DNA of 14,432 nucleotides from Victivallales bacterium (GTDB lineage Bacteria; Verrucomicrobiota; Lentisphaeria; Oligosphaerales; Oligosphaeraceae), in NCBI GenBank assembly GCA_017458805.1, contig JAFTAC010000415.1, positions 1 to 14,432 of the forward strand, in the 5' to 3' direction. A model generated the notes under the pieces. The model had not been told where the DNA came from and searched no databases. It saw only the letters and a list, made by a program, of their open reading frames with translations. The position numbers and the translations under genes were made by a program. This document shows, piece by piece, positions 1 to 7,841 of the stretch (the first letter of the stretch is position 1; each line of letters starts with the position of its first letter).

Positions 1-1
1 A

Positions 2-1108
2 CCTATCCTGATGCGCCTGACCACACGCCTCTCCCACTCTCGCGCCAATGTTGAAGTAGGTGCCGAGAAGCTCGCGGAGCGCGTGCCCATCAAGGAAGGT
101 GACCGTCGCTTCGTGCTGCTGCCCGCCATCGCACAGAAGAACTACGTGCGCTTGTGCGGTAAGCAGGCCGCCTTCCAGGCCTCCTCCGAGGCCTCTCCAT
201 ACAACAAGCTGTTCAAGGGCAGCGACAGCAGCATCGGCGTCATCGCCTCCGGCATCGCCTACAACTACCTGATGGAAGCCTTTGGCGGCAACTGCCCGTA
301 CAGCATCCTCAAAGTCTCCCAATACCCGCTGCCCCAGCAGAAGCTGGCCGAGCTGGTCAATGGCTGCGCCAAGGTCATCGTCCTTGAAGAGGGCATGCCC
401 TTCATCGAGCAGATGCTCCTCGGACCGCTGGGCAACCCCAAAATCAATGGCCGCCTGAATGGCACGCTTCCGCGTACTGGCGAGCTCTCGCCCTCCGTGG
501 TCGCAAAGGCCTTCGGCATCGAAATCAAGGGCTCCAGCAAGGCATCGGAGCTCGTGAAGGCGCGTCCGCCGCGCCTCTGCGACGGCTGCCCCCACGCCAG
601 CTCCTACGAGGCCCTCAACGGCGCCCTCGCCAACTATCCGACCGCCAAGGTCTTCGGCGACATCGGGTGCTACACGCTGGGCGCCCTGCCCCCCTACAAG
701 GCCATTGACAGCTGTGTCGATATGGGTGCATCCATCTCCATGGCGAAAGGCGCAGCAGACGCTGGCCTCCACCCCGTCATCGCGGTCATCGGCGACTCCA
801 CCTTCACCCACTCCGGCATGACAGGCATCCTGGACGCCGCCTGGGAGAAGGCGGACATCACCGTGCTCATCCTCGACAACGGCACCACAGGCATGACAGG
901 TGGCCAGAACTCCATCGGCGCGGGCCGCATCGAAGACATCTGCGCTGGTCTCGGAGTCTCCCCTGAACACATCAAAATCATCGTCCCGCTGCCCAAGAAC
1001 AAGGACGAGAACATCGCCGTCATCCGTGGCGAAATCGAATACAAGGGGCTCTCCGTCATCATATCTCGCCGCGAGTGCATCCAAACCCTGCGCCGCAAGA
1101 AGAAATAA
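2..1108 (+). CDS. iorA: Indolepyruvate:ferredoxin oxidoreductase, alpha subunit (5' end missing)
   Basis: The enzyme oxidatively decarboxylates aryl-pyruvates (indolepyruvate and relatives) to aryl-acetyl-CoA, reducing ferredoxin; it is cytosolic and acts with IorB. The reading frame is already open at base 2, so the N-terminal pyrimidine-binding domain lies outside the window and 368 residues remain. Visible are the middle-domain start LRLTTRLSHSR, the LCDGCPH motif that precedes the thiamine-diphosphate domain, GDIGCYTLG, and the ThDP/Mg signature GDSTFTHSG followed by LDNGTTGMTGGQ. The protein stops at RRECIQTLRRKKK. Many archaeal-type IorA proteins continue into a ferredoxin-like domain with two 4Fe-4S clusters; no such cysteine set is present here or in any frame of the gap that follows. 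The iorB gene downstream confirms the assignment. Confidence 0.93.
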   Translation, partial: PILMRLTTRLSHSRANVEVGAEKLAERVPIKEGDRRFVLLPAIAQKNYVRLCGKQAAFQASSEASPYNKLFKGSDSSIGVIASGIAYNYLMEAFGGNCPYSILKVSQYPLPQQKLAELVNGCAKVIVLEEGMPFIEQMLLGPLGNPKINGRLNGTLPRTGELSPSVVAKAFGIEIKGSSKASELVKARPPRLCDGCPHASSYEALNGALANYPTAKVFGDIGCYTLGALPPYKAIDSCVDMGASISMAKGAADAGLHPVIAVIGDSTFTHSGMTGILDAAWEKADITVLILDNGTTGMTGGQNSIGAGRIEDICAGLGVSPEHIKIIVPLPKNKDENIAVIRGEIEYKGLSVIISRRECIQTLRRKKK

Positions 1109-1137
1109 TTGGCGCGGGGCAGAGCCCGCGCCTCTCC

Positions 1138-1261
1138 ATGCAGAAACGCAGGTTCCACCCTGCAAAACATGCAGATGCGCAGGTTCCACCCTGCGAAGCA
1201 TGCAGATGCGCAGGTTCCACCCTGAAAAGCATGCAGATGCGCAGGTTCCACCCTGCGATAA
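1138..1261. repeat. Four tandem copies of a 31-bp palindrome-bearing repeat in the iorA-iorB gap
   Basis: Four head-to-tail copies start at 1138, 1169, 1200 and 1231. Each holds the core CAGGTTCCACCCTG, preceded in copies 2-4 by ATGCAGATGCG and in copy 1 by the variant ATGCAGAAACG. In copies 2 and 4 the core extends to a perfect 6-bp stem, CGCAGG/CCTGCG, around the loop TTCCAC. Copy 1 keeps 5 bp and copy 3 only 4 bp. The period is not a multiple of three, so a translated function is unlikely; short ORFs across it on both strands shift frame from copy to copy. It fills most of the 189-bp gap between two genes that should be co-transcribed, so it would be in the mRNA. Confidence 0.9.
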
Positions 1262-1297
1262 ACAGCAAAGTAAACCAATAACGAGGTAATAGATATT

Positions 1298-1876
1298 ATG
1301 AAGAACGATTTGATTCTTGCAGGTGTAGGCGGGCAGGGTATCCTGACCATCGCGGCCATCATCGGCAAGGCCGCCATGAAGGCGGGCCTGAACGTCAAGC
1401 AGTCTGAGGTACACGGCATGGCACAGCGCGGAGGAGCCGTTCTTGCGCACCTGCGCCTCTCCAGCGAACCGATTTTCTCGGATCTCATCGCCGAACACTC
1501 CGCCGACGTCATCCTGGCCGTGGAGCCCATGGAGGCCATGCGCCACATCGAGGGCCTGGCCGACAGCGGCGCCATCATCGCCAACGCCACCCCCGTCAAA
1601 AACATCGCAGACTACCCCGAGACCGAGGCGCTCATTGCCGAAATCAAGAAGCACCCCAAGAGCGTCGTGCTTGACGCAGATGGCCTGGCCGTCGCCGCTG
1701 GCAGCGCACGCGCCATGAACACCGTCATGCTCGGAGCCGTCTCCGTCTTTCTGGACATGGATGCCGACCTCCTTCGCAATGTCATCCGCGAAAACTTCGC
1801 CCGCAAAGGCGAGGAGATGGTCGCAATGAACCTCAAGGCATTTGAAGCTGGCAGGGAAGCTGCCCAAAAGGCATAA
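1298..1876 (+). CDS. iorB: Indolepyruvate:ferredoxin oxidoreductase, beta subunit
   Basis: This is the small partner of IorA, belonging to the pyruvate ferredoxin oxidoreductase gamma-domain family. It is 192 residues long, normal for IorB. It opens with the nucleotide-binding-like glycine motif GVGGQGI (residues 9-15), followed by the family motif SEVHGMAQRGG (36-46). The ATG at 1298 has GAGG about 10 bases upstream. It is separated from iorA by the repeat array rather than by the usual few bases, but order and strand support one complex and one transcript. The stop lies one base before the galK start, which suggests translational coupling. Confidence 0.93.
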   Translation: MKNDLILAGVGGQGILTIAAIIGKAAMKAGLNVKQSEVHGMAQRGGAVLAHLRLSSEPIFSDLIAEHSADVILAVEPMEAMRHIEGLADSGAIIANATPVKNIADYPETEALIAEIKKHPKSVVLDADGLAVAAGSARAMNTVMLGAVSVFLDMDADLLRNVIRENFARKGEEMVAMNLKAFEAGREAAQKA

Positions 1877-1877
1877 C

Positions 1878-3017
1878 ATGCAGATACGAGACGCATTCAA
1901 GGCCAGATACGGCACAGAGGCGGCGGTGGTGAGCCGTGCGCCTGGCCGTCTGGAGGTGCTGGGCAACCACGTCGATTACAACGAGGGCTGCGTCCTCAGC
2001 GTCGCAGTTGACCGCTATATGAATCTGGCTGCCGCCCCCGTGGAGGGGACAGTTTGCCGCGTATGGGACGACGTGCTGAAAGAGGAGCGCACCTTCTCGC
2101 TGGAGAACCTCCTTGAACACACCAAAGGCGACTGGGCCAACTATATCAAAGGCGTTTTAGTTGAGTTCGCACAGCGGGACGTCAAGGTGCCCGCGTTCAA
2201 CGCAGTCATCGCAGGAAACGTCCCACTCTCCGCAGGCATGAGCAGTTCCGCCGCCTTCGAGATGGCGTGCGGCCTCGCCTTCGCCAAGCTCGCCAATGCG
2301 AACATCGGCTGGCTTGACATGGCAAAAATCGGCCAAGGGGCCGAAAACAACTACATCGGCGCCAAAACTGGCCTCCTCGACCAATTCAGTTCGCTGATGG
2401 GCAAGGCCGATAGCCTCGTGTACTCCGATTTCAGAAGCTGCACGGCCCAAAGCATCCCCATGCCGAAGGGACTGACCTTCGTCGTCGTCAACTGCATGGT
2501 CAAGCACGTTCTCACCAACGAATACAACGACAGGCGGAAGGCATGCGAAGACGCAGTGACCGTCATTTCACAGCGGCATCCCGAGGTGAAGGCCCTGCGC
2601 GACGTCAGTCCTGAACTGCTCGAAAGCCAGCGTTCCCGCCTGCCCGAAACCGCCTATAAATGCGCGGCGCACGTCGTCGGTGAACTGGCGAGGGTCGCCG
2701 AGTGCCTGGAGTGCCTTAAGCTGGGCGATGTCAAACGCTTCGGGCAGTTGATGTTCCAGTCCCACGAAAGTTCCCGCACGCTTTTTGAGAACAGTTGCGA
2801 GGAACTGGACGAAATCGTCGCCATCGCGCATGGAATCCCTGAATGCCTGGGTGCGCGCCTGAGCGGCGGCGGTTTCGGCGGCATCACCGTTCACCTTGTG
2901 CGCATGGAAGACGCCGATGCATACGCCGCCCGTGTCGCAGAGGCATACCTCGCGAAGACGGGCCGCAAGGCCGATACATTTGTCTGCGCCGCCGCAGACG
3001 GAGCCAAACTACTCTAA
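1878..3017 (+). CDS. galK: Galactokinase-family GHMP sugar kinase
   Basis: It likely phosphorylates galactose, or a related sugar, at C1 with ATP. I chose the ATG at 1878, giving 379 residues, the normal GalK length. An in-frame ATG at 1842 would add 12 residues inside iorB. GHMP motifs are complete: PGRLEVLGNHVDYNEG (22-37), the phosphate-binding loop PLSAGMSSSAA (116-126), GLLDQF with the catalytic Asp at about 168, and LSGGGFGGITV (328-338). The first motif reads LEVLGNH where classical galactokinases have NLIGEH. The replaced Glu contacts the sugar in well-studied GalK enzymes, so substrate preference may differ. No galT, galE or mutarotase is in the window; the neighbours are iorB and ffh. 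Confidence 0.82.
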   Translation: MQIRDAFKARYGTEAAVVSRAPGRLEVLGNHVDYNEGCVLSVAVDRYMNLAAAPVEGTVCRVWDDVLKEERTFSLENLLEHTKGDWANYIKGVLVEFAQRDVKVPAFNAVIAGNVPLSAGMSSSAAFEMACGLAFAKLANANIGWLDMAKIGQGAENNYIGAKTGLLDQFSSLMGKADSLVYSDFRSCTAQSIPMPKGLTFVVVNCMVKHVLTNEYNDRRKACEDAVTVISQRHPEVKALRDVSPELLESQRSRLPETAYKCAAHVVGELARVAECLECLKLGDVKRFGQLMFQSHESSRTLFENSCEELDEIVAIAHGIPECLGARLSGGGFGGITVHLVRMEDADAYAARVAEAYLAKTGRKADTFVCAAADGAKLL

Positions 3018-3031
3018 CACGGAACCATCGT

Positions 3032-4582
3032 ATGTTTAACAACCTTACCAATCGTTTCCAGGGCGTTTTCAGAAAGCTGACAGGCCGTGGCATCCTCACA
3101 GAGGCCAATATCAAGGAGGCAATGGAGCAGATTCGCACGGCCCTGCTCGACGCCGATGACAACTATGACGTGGCCTCCAAGTTCGTTGCAGACTGCACCC
3201 AGGCCTGCATCGGCGAAACTGTCCTGAAACACGTGAATCCAGGCCAGCAGACCGTCAAAATCGTCTATGACAAGCTGGTGAGCCTGCTGGGCGAGAATGC
3301 GGCGCCGCTGAACATCAAGGAAGGCGATCCCGCCGTCATCATGCTCTGCGGTCTCCACGGCAGCGGCAAGACCACGACCTCCGCCAAGCTGGCCAAGTTC
3401 ATGCGGGACAAGTTCCACAAGAAGGTGATGCTGGCCGCTTGCGACGTCTATCGTCCCGCCGCTATCGACCAGATAGAGATACTTGGCTCGGAGCTTGGCT
3501 TCAAGGTCTATTCGGACCGCGAGCTGAAGAACGTCGCCCAGCTCGCCGTGAACGCCATCAATGCCGCCCACGACGAGGGAATGGATGTCGTCATCCTCGA
3601 TACCGCAGGACGCCTCCAGATTGACGAGGAACTCGTCCAGGAACTCAAGGAAGTCAAGCGGCGCACGAACCCCAATGAAGTTCTGCTGGTGGGCGACGCC
3701 GCCCTCGGTCAGGAGGCCGTCTCTGTTGCCGAACACTTCGATAAGGCGTTGAACATCACAGGTATCATCCTGACCAAGATGGACGGTGACGCACGCGGTG
3801 GTGCCGCGCTTTCCATGCATCAGGTCACAGGCAAGCCCATCAAGTTCCTCACCGTCGGCGAACGCCCGATGGATTTGGAGATGTTCCACCCCGACCGCAT
3901 GGCCAGCCGCATCCTCGGCATGGGCGATATTCTCTCGCTCTATGAAAAGGCCGTGGAGCAATTCGACGAGGAGGAGGCCAAGAAACTTGAAGAGCGTTTC
4001 CAGAAGAACAACTTCGGCTTCGATGACTTCCTACAGCAGATGCACAGGATGCGCCAGATGGGCGGCTTCATGTCCATGCTGAAGTTTCTGCCTGGCATGA
4101 ACAACCTCCCGCCTGAATTCCAGGCGATGGCCGACAAGGACATCAAGCGTCTGGAGGGCATCATCAACAGTATGACTCCCGCCGAACGCCGAACGCCCGA
4201 AATCATCAACCAGTCCAGGCGCATCCGTATTTCTAAGGGCAGCGCCATCTCCGTGCAGGATTTGAACCAGTTCCTCAAGCAGTTCCAGCAGATGAAGCAG
4301 GTGATGGCGAAGCTGAAGAACGGCGGTATGGGCGGTCTCCCAGGCACGGGCGGCGGTCTTGGCGACCTTCTTTCGGGCGGCCTCGGTGGCCTCGCCAGCC
4401 TGTTCGGCGGCGGTGGCGGCGGCGATATGCCATCTGGCGGCGGAGGTCCTCAACCACGCATACCATTCGGGGGTGGCGGTTTCCGCTCACAGCAGAGCGC
4501 CCAGCAGGCCGCCCAGCAGAAGAAACGCCTCGAACAGAAAAAACAGGCGAAGAAGTCCCGCCAGAGAAACAGGAAGAAGTGA
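3032..4582 (+). CDS. ffh: Signal recognition particle GTPase Ffh with a long Gly-rich and basic tail
   Basis: Ffh binds the SRP RNA and signal sequences of nascent membrane proteins and delivers ribosomes to FtsY. The ATG at 3032 gives 516 residues beginning MFNNLTNRFQ, the typical Ffh N terminus. Further upstream starts lie inside galK. The order is N domain (about 1-95), G domain with GLHGSGKT (107-114), DTAGR (190-194) and TKMD (248-251), then the M domain (about 328-426) with a Met-rich finger region and SRRIRISKGS for RNA binding. Usual Ffh is about 450 residues. Here residues 430-482 are mostly glycine and 484-516 are rich in Gln, Lys and Arg. Function as Ffh is secure; the tail is unexplained. 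Confidence 0.96.
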   Translation: MFNNLTNRFQGVFRKLTGRGILTEANIKEAMEQIRTALLDADDNYDVASKFVADCTQACIGETVLKHVNPGQQTVKIVYDKLVSLLGENAAPLNIKEGDPAVIMLCGLHGSGKTTTSAKLAKFMRDKFHKKVMLAACDVYRPAAIDQIEILGSELGFKVYSDRELKNVAQLAVNAINAAHDEGMDVVILDTAGRLQIDEELVQELKEVKRRTNPNEVLLVGDAALGQEAVSVAEHFDKALNITGIILTKMDGDARGGAALSMHQVTGKPIKFLTVGERPMDLEMFHPDRMASRILGMGDILSLYEKAVEQFDEEEAKKLEERFQKNNFGFDDFLQQMHRMRQMGGFMSMLKFLPGMNNLPPEFQAMADKDIKRLEGIINSMTPAERRTPEIINQSRRIRISKGSAISVQDLNQFLKQFQQMKQVMAKLKNGGMGGLPGTGGGLGDLLSGGLGGLASLFGGGGGGDMPSGGGGPQPRIPFGGGGFRSQQSAQQAAQQKKRLEQKKQAKKSRQRNRKK

Positions 4583-4596
4583 TTGGGAGAATAAGA

Positions 4597-4609
4597 ACAG
4601 GAGAGCTGA
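4597..4609 (+). promoter_or_regulatory. Ribosome binding site of ddl
   Basis: AGGAG lies about six bases upstream of the ATG at 4610, in the 27-bp gap after ffh. It is one of the clearest Shine-Dalgarno sites in the window and fixes the ddl start. Confidence 0.6.
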
Positions 4610-5668
4610 ATGTCCAAGTCGATTATATGCCTATTGTGCGGTGGCCAATCTACCGAGCACGAAGTGTCGCTGATGTCCGCCAGAAACGTCGTGGCGGCGA
4701 TTCCACGTGACAAATATGAGCTGCTGATCGTCGGGATTGACAAAACGGGTGCCTGGCACCTCTACGAAAACGGCGAGTTTACCGTCAACAGCAACGACCC
4801 TGTGAACATCGCACTGGCCCCTGGCGGAACAGTTGTCTCTCCTGTGCGCTTCAACGACCACAGCGCGCTGGCCATTCTGGATGGCAAGCGCACCCCCCTG
4901 CCCTTCGACCTGCTGTTCCCCGTAATGCACGGGCGCAACGGCGAAGATGGAGCCGTGCAGGGACTTGCACAGCTCCTTGGCTGCCCCTGTGTGGGTTGCG
5001 GCATGACCGCTTCCGCCATCTGTATGGACAAAGCATGCGCCAAGCAGATTCTCGAATACGAAGGCATCCACACGGCCCGTTGGATTCTTGTCGTGCGTGG
5101 CGAAGAGCCACTGACTGCTGAAACGGCCATCGCCAAGCTGGGCCTGCCCTTGTTCGTGAAGCCCGCCAACGCAGGTTCCTCCGTAGGTGTCGTCAAGGTG
5201 CGTAACGCCTCCGAGTTTGACGCCGCCATCGCCGAGGCGATGAAGTACGACGACCGCGTGCTGGTCGAGGAGTGCATCGTCGGTCGTGAGATCGAATGTG
5301 CCGTCATGGGCAACCACCAGCTTTTCTGCGCTGTTCCAGGCGAGGTCGTCCCCAAGGTGGAGTTCTACTCCTACGACGCCAAATACACGTTGGACGACGG
5401 CGCGGAGCTGCGCGCTCCCGCCCTCCTCACCGACGATGAGATTGCCCGCGTCCACGCCATTGCATCAAAGGCCTACAAGGCCTTGGGATGCAGGGGAATG
5501 TCCCGCGTCGATTTCTTCCTGAAACCAGACGGCACCTATATCCTCAACGAAATCAACACGATTCCTGGCTTCACCAAGATCAGCATGTTCCCGCGCCTGA
5601 TGGGCCTCTCTGGCATCAGCTATTCGACGCTAGTCGATAAGCTCATCCAGCTTTCACTTGAAAAGTAA
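4610..5668 (+). CDS. ddl: D-alanine--D-alanine ligase
   Basis: This cytosolic ATP-grasp enzyme makes the D-Ala-D-Ala dipeptide for peptidoglycan precursors. It is 352 residues long, in the normal range. Visible are GGQSTEHEVSL (11-21) at the first D-Ala site, HGRNGEDGAVQG (107-118), LFVKPANAGSSVGV (181-194) in the ATP-grasp fold, the omega-loop FYSYDAKYT (252-260), and the metal- and substrate-binding end VDFFLKPDG...NEINTIPGFT (300-322). The Tyr-containing omega-loop fits a D-Ala-D-Ala enzyme rather than a D-Ala-D-Lac type. It lies 27 bp after ffh and 21 bp before the next gene, so is probably in the same transcript. No other cell-wall gene is nearby. Confidence 0.96.
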   Translation: MSKSIICLLCGGQSTEHEVSLMSARNVVAAIPRDKYELLIVGIDKTGAWHLYENGEFTVNSNDPVNIALAPGGTVVSPVRFNDHSALAILDGKRTPLPFDLLFPVMHGRNGEDGAVQGLAQLLGCPCVGCGMTASAICMDKACAKQILEYEGIHTARWILVVRGEEPLTAETAIAKLGLPLFVKPANAGSSVGVVKVRNASEFDAAIAEAMKYDDRVLVEECIVGREIECAVMGNHQLFCAVPGEVVPKVEFYSYDAKYTLDDGAELRAPALLTDDEIARVHAIASKAYKALGCRGMSRVDFFLKPDGTYILNEINTIPGFTKISMFPRLMGLSGISYSTLVDKLIQLSLEK

Positions 5669-5689
5669 GGCACGTTTGATACTACGGCG

Positions 5690-6535
5690 ATGCCAACTGA
5701 ACTGGAAACATTGAGTTCACAGGCGGCGGAGTTGCTCAAGGCCACCTTCAAAAACTGGCGTCAACCGCAGGTTTTTGTGGAATGCGGCACGGGCTTCGAG
5801 CCAGAAAAGCTCTTTGACGAAAAGTGCCAGAGTCTGGAACTGAACCAGCTTCCAGGCATGCCGCAGCACAAGACCCCCGACCAGGAACACCCTGTGCTGC
5901 TCTATGGAGAAGCCAATGGCATCCCCACCCTTGCCACAAAGGGGCATAGGCATCTCTACGAAGGCGGAGGCATCCTGCCCTGCATCCTTCCACTCTGCAC
6001 GGCCCACCGGCTCGGCGCCGACACGGTGATTCTGCTCGACAGCGGTCTCTCCCTGCAAAAGGAAATCAAGCCAGGCACGTGGGTTCTGCTCACCGACTTC
6101 ATCAACTACCACCATGTCTCCCCGCTGGACGGCCACCACTCCATGCTCGAAAACGCCTTTCCCGACATGACATGCGCCCTCTCCCAGCACCTGAACAGCG
6201 AACTGATGAACGCACTGCACTTTGTGGGCGTCTCCCCGCGCCTGGGCGTCTATCTCTCCCGCCCTGGCTCCCAGTTCTGCACCGTCTCTGAAGCGAACGC
6301 GGCACGGTCCGTCGGCGCTGACATCATCGGCCACGACATGGTAATGGAAATCATCATGGGGCACGCGCTAGGCTGCAAGGTCTCCGCATTCGCTCTGGCG
6401 ACCGTCATGGCCCCCGATTTCTACTCGCAGCCCCTCACCCGCGCCAATGTCCTGGATGTCTGCCGATTCTGCAGCAACGATATGATGCGCGGCCTACGCA
6501 GGGGAATACGCGAGTTTGCAGACAGTGGATTTTAA
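5690..6535 (+). CDS. Divergent purine nucleoside phosphorylase-like protein
   Basis: The 281-residue protein has the overall plan of trimeric purine nucleoside/MTA phosphorylases: LPGMPQH (54-60), KGHRHLYEGG (84-93, compare GRFHYYEG), LGADTVILLDSG (108-119), KPGTWVLLTDFIN (127-139), FPDM (157-160), GVYLSRPGSQF (186-196) and GADIIGHDMVMEI (209-221). Several positions that bind the nucleoside are changed. The usual TNAAGG reads LLDSGLS, the FET of the active-site loop reads FCT, the VGMS of the family reads IGHD, and the late base-recognising Asn region (TN) reads ALATVM. It is therefore a family member by fold, but its substrate, or even catalytic activity, cannot be inferred. It closes the rightward gene run, 21 bp after ddl. 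The ribosome site is weak. Confidence 0.68.
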   Translation: MPTELETLSSQAAELLKATFKNWRQPQVFVECGTGFEPEKLFDEKCQSLELNQLPGMPQHKTPDQEHPVLLYGEANGIPTLATKGHRHLYEGGGILPCILPLCTAHRLGADTVILLDSGLSLQKEIKPGTWVLLTDFINYHHVSPLDGHHSMLENAFPDMTCALSQHLNSELMNALHFVGVSPRLGVYLSRPGSQFCTVSEANAARSVGADIIGHDMVMEIIMGHALGCKVSAFALATVMAPDFYSQPLTRANVLDVCRFCSNDMMRGLRRGIREFADSGF

Positions 6536-6538
6536 CAC

Positions 6539-7744
6539 TCAATACAGGAATCCAAAACACCATAGGGGAATGCGATTGCCGCGACCTATCTCCGTGTTAT
6601 CGACTGCCAAGAAGCTGTCAGGGACGTCTTTGATTTGGGAGAAGGACTTTTTGCGCCCTCCAATTTCGTACAGATATTTGCCGTCCACCAGAAAATCCCC
6701 CTGGGATGGATAGACAACCTGATGCCCGCTGCGTAGTTGGTTGAGGAAAAAGCATTCTCTGATAGTGCCTATAGGTGCCTCAGAAGCCAATGCATACATT
6801 AGATTCGGGTTTTCACAATAGATTTTTGCTGGACGAGAAAGGTTTTTCAAGGTTGCGCCAGATGCCTCCAACAGACTCAACAGTCCCGCCCTCTCTAGGG
6901 CATACAGCATCTTCAACCCCTGCTTGCGGTCTGTCTCAAGTTCAAGACATAGCTTGGTGATATTGGGTGTCTGGGGTGGATTGTCGGCCAGTATCATCAG
7001 CATCCTGCGTGCCTTGTGAATCGTGGAAGGCAGTGCATCGTCAATTGCTGGATAATCGCTCTCCAGCACCTGCGCGACTATCTGAAGCAGACGTTCTTCG
7101 TATCCATCGCCAGGCTCTTTATAAAACGGATAATACCCTTTGACAAGATACTGCTCGAACACACGCTGTACTGCACATGACGTAGTGACCTTCCTGGCCA
7201 ATTCCACATGCTCTGAATGGATTTCCTTCAAAGACAACACAGGCAACGCGACCAACTGCTCAAATGCCAGATACTCGCGAAATGAAAGTCCAGGCAGGGA
7301 ATAGATTACCTGCCGACGTGACAAATCCCCTCCTTCCTTACTGATTTTCAACAACGAGGAGCCTGTATAGACTATGGACAGCTGTGGATAGTCATCATAA
7401 AGGTTCTTCAGCGTGGTCTGCCACTCCTTAAGGTAATGAACCTCGTCCAAAAACAGATGAGTCCCCCCGTGCATGACATGGTAATCGACCAAATCAAGCA
7501 GGGAATGATTGGCAAACCACAAGTTGTCAAGTGAAGCATACAAAGCCTGCTCTGGCTGCGGAAACATCTCCTTGATGCGCTGTAGCAGCATCGTCGTCTT
7601 GCCTGTGCCACGCGCTCCTTGAATCGAAATCAGACGCGCATTCCAGTTGATTTGCGAATGCAAAAAACGATGGAAACGGGTCTCAACGCTCTTCAGACGA
7701 CGTTCCTGACTCTCATAAATCCTTTGCAATTCCTGACTTTCCAT
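6539..7744 (-). CDS. AAA-family ATPase with C-terminal DUF4143-like domain
   Basis: The 401-residue protein matches the AAA_14/DUF4143 ATPase family, common in anaerobes and of unknown cellular role. Walker A GARGTGKT is at 43-50, Walker B HLFLDEV at 96-102 and the sensor-like YTGSS at 126-130. SFREYLAF (154-161) is a family hallmark. The C-terminal half is a helical region ending in GDFLV...YEIGGRKK (349-366), which resembles the D-ExK core of PD-(D/E)XK nucleases; whether it cuts DNA is unknown. Base composition is visibly more AT-rich than the neighbours, which suggests recent transfer. It lies downstream of bioWF on the same strand, behind a spacer with three palindromes and its own candidate promoter. 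Its stop is 3 bp from that of the phosphorylase-like gene. The ribosome site is weak. Confidence 0.85.
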   Translation of the reverse strand: MESQELQRIYESQERRLKSVETRFHRFLHSQINWNARLISIQGARGTGKTTMLLQRIKEMFPQPEQALYASLDNLWFANHSLLDLVDYHVMHGGTHLFLDEVHYLKEWQTTLKNLYDDYPQLSIVYTGSSLLKISKEGGDLSRRQVIYSLPGLSFREYLAFEQLVALPVLSLKEIHSEHVELARKVTTSCAVQRVFEQYLVKGYYPFYKEPGDGYEERLLQIVAQVLESDYPAIDDALPSTIHKARRMLMILADNPPQTPNITKLCLELETDRKQGLKMLYALERAGLLSLLEASGATLKNLSRPAKIYCENPNLMYALASEAPIGTIRECFFLNQLRSGHQVVYPSQGDFLVDGKYLYEIGGRKKSFSQIKDVPDSFLAVDNTEIGRGNRIPLWCFGFLY

Positions 7745-7763
7745 ATAAACTTTACTCTTAAAT

Positions 7764-7783
7764 TTAGGGTTTAGAAACCCTAA
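7764..7783. repeat. Palindrome P1 upstream of the ATPase gene
   Basis: TTAGGGTTTAGAAACCCTAA has two perfect 9-bp arms around a 2-bp centre. It shares the core GGTTTnnAAACC with P2 and P3 and lies closest to the ATPase start codon, about 20 bp upstream. Confidence 0.85.
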
Positions 7784-7795
7784 TATTATTCAAAA

Positions 7796-7815
7796 TTGCG
7801 GTTTCTAAACCACAA
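7796..7815. repeat. Palindrome P2 upstream of the ATPase gene
   Basis: TTGCGGTTTCTAAACCACAA has one mismatch in 9-bp arms. Its centre is 32 bp from that of P1. It overlaps the end of the candidate -10 element of the ATPase promoter by two bases. Confidence 0.85.
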
Positions 7816-7841
7816 TATAATATAATTTTTGTGGTTTGCAA
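7814..7841 (-). promoter_or_regulatory. Candidate sigma-70-type promoter for the ATPase gene
   Basis: On the minus strand, TTGCAA (7841-7836) and TATATT (7819-7814) are separated by 16 bases. The -35 box is the centre of palindrome P3 and the -10 box abuts P2, so a protein bound to the palindromes would cover the promoter. The box match is moderate and the stretch is AT-rich, so a chance match is possible. Confidence 0.35.

Noticed and set aside
1138..1261. The 31-bp tandem repeat as a CRISPR array
   Set aside because: Units abut directly without unique spacers, and no cas gene is present.
694..1605. A 303-codon minus-strand frame across the end of iorA, the repeat array and the start of iorB
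   Set aside because: It is antisense to two well-supported genes, and its composition is what their complement gives. The intergenic part is only translated repeats.
3014..3961. A 315-codon minus-strand frame opposite ffh
   Set aside because: It is fully antisense to the N and G domains of Ffh, with no ribosome site and no recognisable motif.
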